Assembly (NCBI RefSeq): GCF_947504225.1
Contig: NZ_CANNGT010000010.1
Location: forward strand, 1 to 64,000
Reading direction: 5' to 3'
Source of the DNA: Brumimicrobium ulvae
GTDB lineage: Bacteria > Bacteroidota > Bacteroidia > Flavobacteriales_D > Crocinitomicaceae
DNA length: 64,000 bases
Part shown: in pieces, positions 59,815-64,000 of the stretch
How the letters are laid out: every line of letters starts with the position of its first letter
Numbering within the stretch: position 1 is the stretch's first letter
The notes under the pieces: generated by a model
Told to the model about the DNA's origin: nothing
Databases searched by the model: none
The model's input: only the letters and a program-made list of their open reading frames with translations
Translations under genes and position numbers: made by a program

Positions 59815-60717
59815 TTATTTTTTATTTCGAGGATGAAAACTAATGATGGCTTCTCTGATAAAAGACTGGTCTAAGTGTGTGTAGATCTCTGTAGTTGTGA
59901 TGGATTCATGACCTAACATTTCCTGAATCGCCCTTAAATTTGCACCACCTTCTATTAAATGAGTCGCAAATGAATGTCGGAAAGTGTGTGGACTTACTTT
60001 TTTCTTAATGCCTGCTGTTAAGGCCAGATTTTTTACAATTGTGAATATCATCACACGGGTCAATTGCTTCCCTCTTCGGTTTAAAAAAACAAAATCTTCG
60101 TGTCCTTTTTGAACATTCATGTGGTTACGTGTACCTGTTACATAAAGATTAATTTCTTTTTCCACGGATGGACTTACAGGCACAAGTCTTTCTTTATTTC
60201 CTTTTCCAATCACACGAATAAACCCTTGTTTGAAAAAGAGGTTTGAAAATTTTAAATTAATCAACTCGCTAACACGCAAACCACAACTGTATAAAGTCTC
60301 CAACATAGCCTTATTACGGTGTCCTTCTGGTTTACTTAAGTCAATAGCAGCCAGCATGGCATCAATTTCATCGATGCTTAAAAACACTGGTAATTTCATT
60401 CCAATTTGAGGAAGTTCCAACAAGCTACTTGGGTCGTCATTGCGAATACCTTCCAAGACCAAAAAATCAAAAAACTGCTTCACACCACTAATTACACGGG
60501 CTTGAGAACGGGCAGACAAACCTAAATCGTAGAGGTCCGCTACAAAATTCTTAAGCACTCCTAAGTCTACATCCTTTGGAGAAATGGAACGTGCCGAACA
60601 GAAATCTGAAAGCTTCTCTAAATCACGCTGATAAGCAAAAATAGAATTTTCAGCCAAACCTCTTTCAATCTTGAGGTAGTTCACAAAATCTCGATTGTAT
60701 ATCATCCATTGCTTCAC
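59815..60717 (-). CDS. xerD: Tyrosine recombinase XerD-type
   Basis: 300 aa. N-terminal SAM-like domain (FVNYLKIERGLAENSIFAY), then the catalytic domain with LYSCGLRVSELINL (R), HTFRHSFATHLIEGG (HxxR), LGHESITTTEIYTH (H, Tyr). It resolves chromosome dimers with a Xer partner. It lies divergent to aroQ, the usual flavobacterial layout. It lacks the extra alpha-helical segment that marks integron integrases. Confidence 0.88.
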   Translation of the reverse strand: MKQWMIYNRDFVNYLKIERGLAENSIFAYQRDLEKLSDFCSARSISPKDVDLGVLKNFVADLYDLGLSARSQARVISGVKQFFDFLVLEGIRNDDPSSLLELPQIGMKLPVFLSIDEIDAMLAAIDLSKPEGHRNKAMLETLYSCGLRVSELINLKFSNLFFKQGFIRVIGKGNKERLVPVSPSVEKEINLYVTGTRNHMNVQKGHEDFVFLNRRGKQLTRVMIFTIVKNLALTAGIKKKVSPHTFRHSFATHLIEGGANLRAIQEMLGHESITTTEIYTHLDQSFIREAIISFHPRNKK

Positions 60718-60892
60718 GTTCTAAAAGTAATAAATATTACCCATGGAATTGCGAAAAACAGTTTCCTCAATTTTCCATAGAAAAGGAGATTCAATTTTTG
60801 AAGCGCTAAATCAATGTAATTCTAAAATTAATTTCAAGCACATTAAGGGCTGAAGTAATTTTCTTATTATTGTATGAACAAAATAAAGCAGT

Positions 60893-61306
60893 ATGAATAT
60901 TTTAATCATCAACGGTCCCAACCTAAACCTCCTTGGTCAACGTCAACCTTCTATTTATGGTGACAAAAGTTTTGAGGAATACATTCAAGAGGTTCAACAG
61001 GAAGGTGTAAACATTTCTGTTTATCAAAGCAACGTTGAAGGAGAAATAATCAATACTTTACAAGCAAGCACAGCAGACGGGATTATCTTAAACGCAGGGG
61101 GCTACACCCACACTTCTGTCGCAATTCGTGATGCCGTTTCAGCAATTGAAACACCCGTGGTGGAAGTTCATATATCCAATATTGCTGCAAGAGAATCTTT
61201 CAGACACGAAAGTCTAATTAGCCCTGTAGCAGCAGGCTGTATTTTTGGTTTTGGTTTAAAAGGCTATGAATTGGCATTAACATACTTCACAAAAATAAAG
61301 GCTTAA
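60893..61306 (+). CDS. aroQ: Type II 3-dehydroquinate dehydratase
   Basis: 137 aa. Third step of the shikimate pathway. Motifs are NGPNLNLLGQRQPSIYG (start), ILNAGGYTHTSVAIRDA with the substrate-binding Asn and His, VVEVHISNIAARESFRHES, and a C-terminal GFGLKGYELA. A near-consensus TATTATTG promoter element lies at 60865-60872. The stop overlaps the convergent glycosyltransferase by four bases. Confidence 0.95.
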   Translation: MNILIINGPNLNLLGQRQPSIYGDKSFEEYIQEVQQEGVNISVYQSNVEGEIINTLQASTADGIILNAGGYTHTSVAIRDAVSAIETPVVEVHISNIAARESFRHESLISPVAAGCIFGFGLKGYELALTYFTKIKA

Positions 61307-62340
61307 TCTTTATGGATAAAAAACCGCTTGTTTAGCCCTTCGAATTTCTTAATGCGCTTGAAAAAATAAGCCCACAGTAAAGAAGCTTTATACAAACCTT
61401 CCCTATTAAAATGAGTGCTCTCTTTTGTGATTTGTTTTCTTTTCCGGTTCAAAACCTTAATGCTTCTAAAGTAGGCATTGTGCGCTTTTACAATTGCAAA
61501 AATATGCTTGAATTGAAACCCAATTAAGTATTTACCCGCAGCAATTCCGTCTAGAATAAGTCGATAAAAGACCTTACCAAACAGCCATCCCTCATGATTT
61601 TTATGAATTGTAAATAAGCTGTTTCTAAAGTTTAAGTAGGTCTTGCGTGGATTTTCATAATTCAGGGTGCCCCCACCAACATGATATACTTTAGAAGAAG
61701 GTACGACATAAAAAGAGAGGTTTTGTTTTTTGGCGCGCCAACAGAAATCAATTTCTTCCATATGGGCAAAAAAATCTTCATCTAACCCCCCTAATCGATG
61801 ATATACAACAGCCCGCACTAACATACAAGCACCGGTAGTCCAAAACACTTCTTTATCGTTATCATATTGCCCCAAATCTTCTTCAACCTCATCAAATATT
61901 CTACCGCGGCAAAATGGGTAATAATTCTTATCGATATATCCTCCACTTGCACCTGCGTGTTCGAAGTGCGTTTTTTTATGATAAGACAAAACCTTGGGCT
62001 GTACTCCGGCAATTTCGGGATGCTCATCGAGTTTTTTCACCAATGGAATTAACCAATTTTCCGTTACTTCAATATCTGAATTGATCAAGACATAATATTC
62101 AAAACGGCCTTTCAGTTGACTTAGACCATCATTGTAACCTTTTGCAAAACCACCATTACTTTCGTTTAAAATAAGCTCAACCTCAGGATGATTTTCTTGA
62201 ACATAAGCCAGACTTTCATCTGTAGATTGATTATCGACGACAACGATGGTTGCATCGGTAGTATTTTGAATTAAAGTTGGTAAAAACTGTTTTAAAAAAG
62301 TCAGTCCATTCCAATTGAGAATAACAACAGCTGTTTTCAA
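61303..62340 (-). CDS. Family 2 glycosyltransferase (rhamnosyltransferase-like)
   Basis: 345 aa. GT-A fold: VVILNWNGLTFLKQFLPTL, VVDNQSTDESL, NGGFAKGYNDGL, NSDIEV (DxD-type), then the acceptor-side motif HMEEIDFCWRAKKQNL (E-D base area) and VYHVGGGTLNYENPRKTYLN. No membrane helices except a weakly hydrophobic C-terminal region. Similar enzymes add rhamnose or glucose to surface glycans. Its 5' end is next to the GWxTD gene stop, 15 bases away. Confidence 0.85.
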   Translation of the reverse strand: MKTAVVILNWNGLTFLKQFLPTLIQNTTDATIVVVDNQSTDESLAYVQENHPEVELILNESNGGFAKGYNDGLSQLKGRFEYYVLINSDIEVTENWLIPLVKKLDEHPEIAGVQPKVLSYHKKTHFEHAGASGGYIDKNYYPFCRGRIFDEVEEDLGQYDNDKEVFWTTGACMLVRAVVYHRLGGLDEDFFAHMEEIDFCWRAKKQNLSFYVVPSSKVYHVGGGTLNYENPRKTYLNFRNSLFTIHKNHEGWLFGKVFYRLILDGIAAGKYLIGFQFKHIFAIVKAHNAYFRSIKVLNRKRKQITKESTHFNREGLYKASLLWAYFFKRIKKFEGLNKRFFIHKD

Positions 62341-62355
62341 ATCAGGATTCCTTGC

Positions 62356-63813
62356 TTAGTAACTATTATAATAACGAGAAGAATTCCCACCGAAATGAGG
62401 TTTTGCTCCTCCTGTTGGATCGTCTAAATCAGAGTCGGGTGTATTTCGTTTATTCAATGCATACTTCCATCGATAATTCTGAAGCTCCCCTATCATATCA
62501 CTGTGTAACAAGCGATAATCTTCATTCAAATTGGTTGGACTATAAAACACAAATCGACGATTAGAATATTGTTTAATTTGGTCATATTGCCAAATTTCAT
62601 AAGGGTATTCTGCAGGAGAAGAAGGCTGTTCAATGACGCTATTGGGCGAACCGTATTGTAAGTAAACACGACCTCTGTCTGTCTCGAATCCAACTTGATA
62701 ATTAGTTGCAAAAAGCCTTTCCACAGATTGAACCTGGGCTTTATATTTCATCCATTCCTCATAGGCATTATTTGGAGCAGCTTGTTTCCAATATGCTTGC
62801 AAATAGCGCACATTTTGTTCTTTATCTTTTTTCTTTAACAAACGAATAATATTTTTTACTTCAGCCTGTCTTGAAATTGGAATTAAACTAGCGACATAGT
62901 AGGCAGTTGAATCTGTATGTATACTTTCTTCGAAAGCCGGATCTAAAATAATCGATTCATAAGCCAATTCGTTCACCTCTTCAGTGTTATTTCTGTCGAA
63001 ATCAAAAGAGGTGCGAGCAATCACCATCTTTTCACGGTCAAGTATATTCAACTCAAGGGTGTATGCTCCTGTTGGCAAAAGACTGATGTCTACAACTTTC
63101 GAAACAGGCTGAACAGGCGATTCTTTATAACGGAAATATCGCGTGTACTGATCTAAATCAATCTTAACGTCCCTTCCGATTAGTTTTTGTTCAATAACGT
63201 ATACAGAATCATCCAAACCTTGATCTGTATTGTACACCTCTATATAATAGAGCATATTTTCAATCTCTGTTGGATAGTAATTTCCTAGCATCGGAACGAC
63301 ATCATAACCTATTTTGGTGAAAATCGATTGGTTTTGTGGATTAGGGCTTATTACTTCTGCTGCTGTAAAAGAAGAAATCGCTAGTCCTTTGGAATAGTCT
63401 TCAACTTCAATAGTTTTACTCACCGTCAAAGCTTCTTGACTAGAATTCACATCTTTGACCATCAAATCAAAAGTATACTCTCCAGGTTTAAGCAAATATT
63501 TTTGAATGTCATAAAAATCCTCAACGATACTATCTACAACCTCTGGACTTTTGAGTAAATAGCGATCAGCTACAACAACAGTATCGTTTTGAGAAAAAAC
63601 CTGACTAATTTCCACTTCAGCAAAAGTTCCATTCTCTTCGGTAATGTAATTTAGCGTGTATCCTGTGAAATTAAGTTGGACCTCAATATAATTACCTCTT
63701 TCTGGTAAATAAAACTGACCTTCGCTCAAATATACTTTTAATCGATTGTCCTGACTAAAGCTAAAGCCCGTTAAAACAATGGCTAAAAACAATACTATAT
63801 TTTTCATTCTCAT
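62356..63813 (-). CDS. GWxTD-domain exported protein
   Basis: 485 aa. Signal peptide in MRMKNIVLFLAIVLTGFSFS. A start at the second Met (63807) is equally possible. The first 300 residues are beta-rich sandwich-like. The C-terminal third carries the GWxTD domain: RLFATNYQVGFETDRGRVYL and QYGSPNSVIE, then FVFYSPTNLNEDYRLLHSD. GWxTD proteins occur in Bacteroidota and Acidobacteria and have no known activity. The minus-strand promoter element TAAATTTG is at 63844-63851. It may be cotranscribed with the glycosyltransferase. Confidence 0.85.
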   Translation of the reverse strand: MRMKNIVLFLAIVLTGFSFSQDNRLKVYLSEGQFYLPERGNYIEVQLNFTGYTLNYITEENGTFAEVEISQVFSQNDTVVVADRYLLKSPEVVDSIVEDFYDIQKYLLKPGEYTFDLMVKDVNSSQEALTVSKTIEVEDYSKGLAISSFTAAEVISPNPQNQSIFTKIGYDVVPMLGNYYPTEIENMLYYIEVYNTDQGLDDSVYVIEQKLIGRDVKIDLDQYTRYFRYKESPVQPVSKVVDISLLPTGAYTLELNILDREKMVIARTSFDFDRNNTEEVNELAYESIILDPAFEESIHTDSTAYYVASLIPISRQAEVKNIIRLLKKKDKEQNVRYLQAYWKQAAPNNAYEEWMKYKAQVQSVERLFATNYQVGFETDRGRVYLQYGSPNSVIEQPSSPAEYPYEIWQYDQIKQYSNRRFVFYSPTNLNEDYRLLHSDMIGELQNYRWKYALNKRNTPDSDLDDPTGGAKPHFGGNSSRYYNSY

Positions 63814-63843
63814 ATTCCTTACTTAATAATCTATAAAGTTAGG

Positions 63844-63851
63844 CAAATTTA
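63844..63851 (-). promoter_or_regulatory. Promoter -7 element TAAATTTG (minus strand)
   Basis: Exact minus-strand TAnnTTTG match 31 bases before the GWxTD gene start. The remaining bases up to 64000 show no other feature. Confidence 0.65.
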
Positions 63852-64000
63852 GGATTTTCAACAAAAATAGTCGACTTGTTGAGCATAATGTAACAATCAT
63901 CGATTTAGCAAAAAAAAGCACTTCCCTTTCACCCTCATAATCAGGGACTAAAAATTTATTTTAAAAATAATTCATTTTTCTCCTTGTTATAAAAATATCT

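Noticed and set aside
59815-60717. Tyrosine recombinase as the integron integrase for the cassette at 2433
   Set aside because: It lacks the extra helix of integron integrases, matches XerD in length and layout with aroQ, and is 57 kb away.
1-64000. CRISPR array or tRNA genes
   Set aside because: No regularly spaced direct repeats with unique spacers and no cloverleaf-like tRNA sequence were seen. The repeats at 46591 and in the intron are not CRISPR-like.

Overview
The window looks like chromosome from a low-GC member of the Bacteroidota, most likely order Flavobacteriales. The evidence is the recurrent promoter element TAnnTTTG just upstream of many start codons, the near absence of Shine-Dalgarno sequences, gliding-motility genes (gldA, gldH), many short lipoproteins with a C-terminal Cys in the signal, a GWxTD protein, and gene layouts such as ricT-gldH and xerD facing aroQ. 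I cannot name the species. No tRNA, rRNA or CRISPR array was recognised.

Positions 1 to about 9,980 are an accessory region. It opens with a group II intron on the minus strand (5' end at 2219, 3' end outside the window). Its reverse transcriptase/maturase is recognisable almost to its C-terminus but is broken by more than a dozen short repeat insertions of three kinds. Next to it is what looks like an integron gene cassette: GTTATGTGTC, then a 172-codon ORF, then an attC-like site starting GACACATAAC. A very AT-rich five-gene operon of secreted and membrane proteins follows (MORN/YD-like protein, YD-like protein, two membrane proteins, a DUF4424-like protein). It ends at a deleted IS1182-type transposase.

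Positions 9,998-15,506 hold a row of small lipoproteins and membrane proteins with few known relatives: a cysteine-less thioredoxin-like lipoprotein, a YARHG protein, and a very short protein with a T9SS-type C-terminal tail. From 15,669 onward the genome is mostly housekeeping: MsrB, TerC, TrmB, an alkyltransferase-like protein, a Na/Pi cotransporter, an AddA/RecB-like helicase-nuclease, an MbnP/MbnH-type pair, a THUMP methyltransferase, a TRIC channel, a patatin-barrel protein, peptide deformylase, two DUF1573 proteins, GldA, a KefB-type antiporter, MATE, UppP, an RsmI-like methylase, LMW-PTP, an SDR and ferrochelatase.

Positions 48,400-53,908 hold a SpoIIE phosphatase and a sulfate-assimilation block: a leaderless Rrf2 regulator, then DUF2061-cysH-cysD-cysN. 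CysH lacks iron-sulfur cysteines and no cysC is visible. The right end (54,189-64,000) carries a serine hydrolase, a CoA-transferase B subunit, gldH-ricT, xerD, aroQ, a glycosyltransferase and the GWxTD protein.

Many upstream-most start codons lie inside or before the TAnnTTTG element. In those cases I moved the start downstream, and the signal peptide then usually falls into place.
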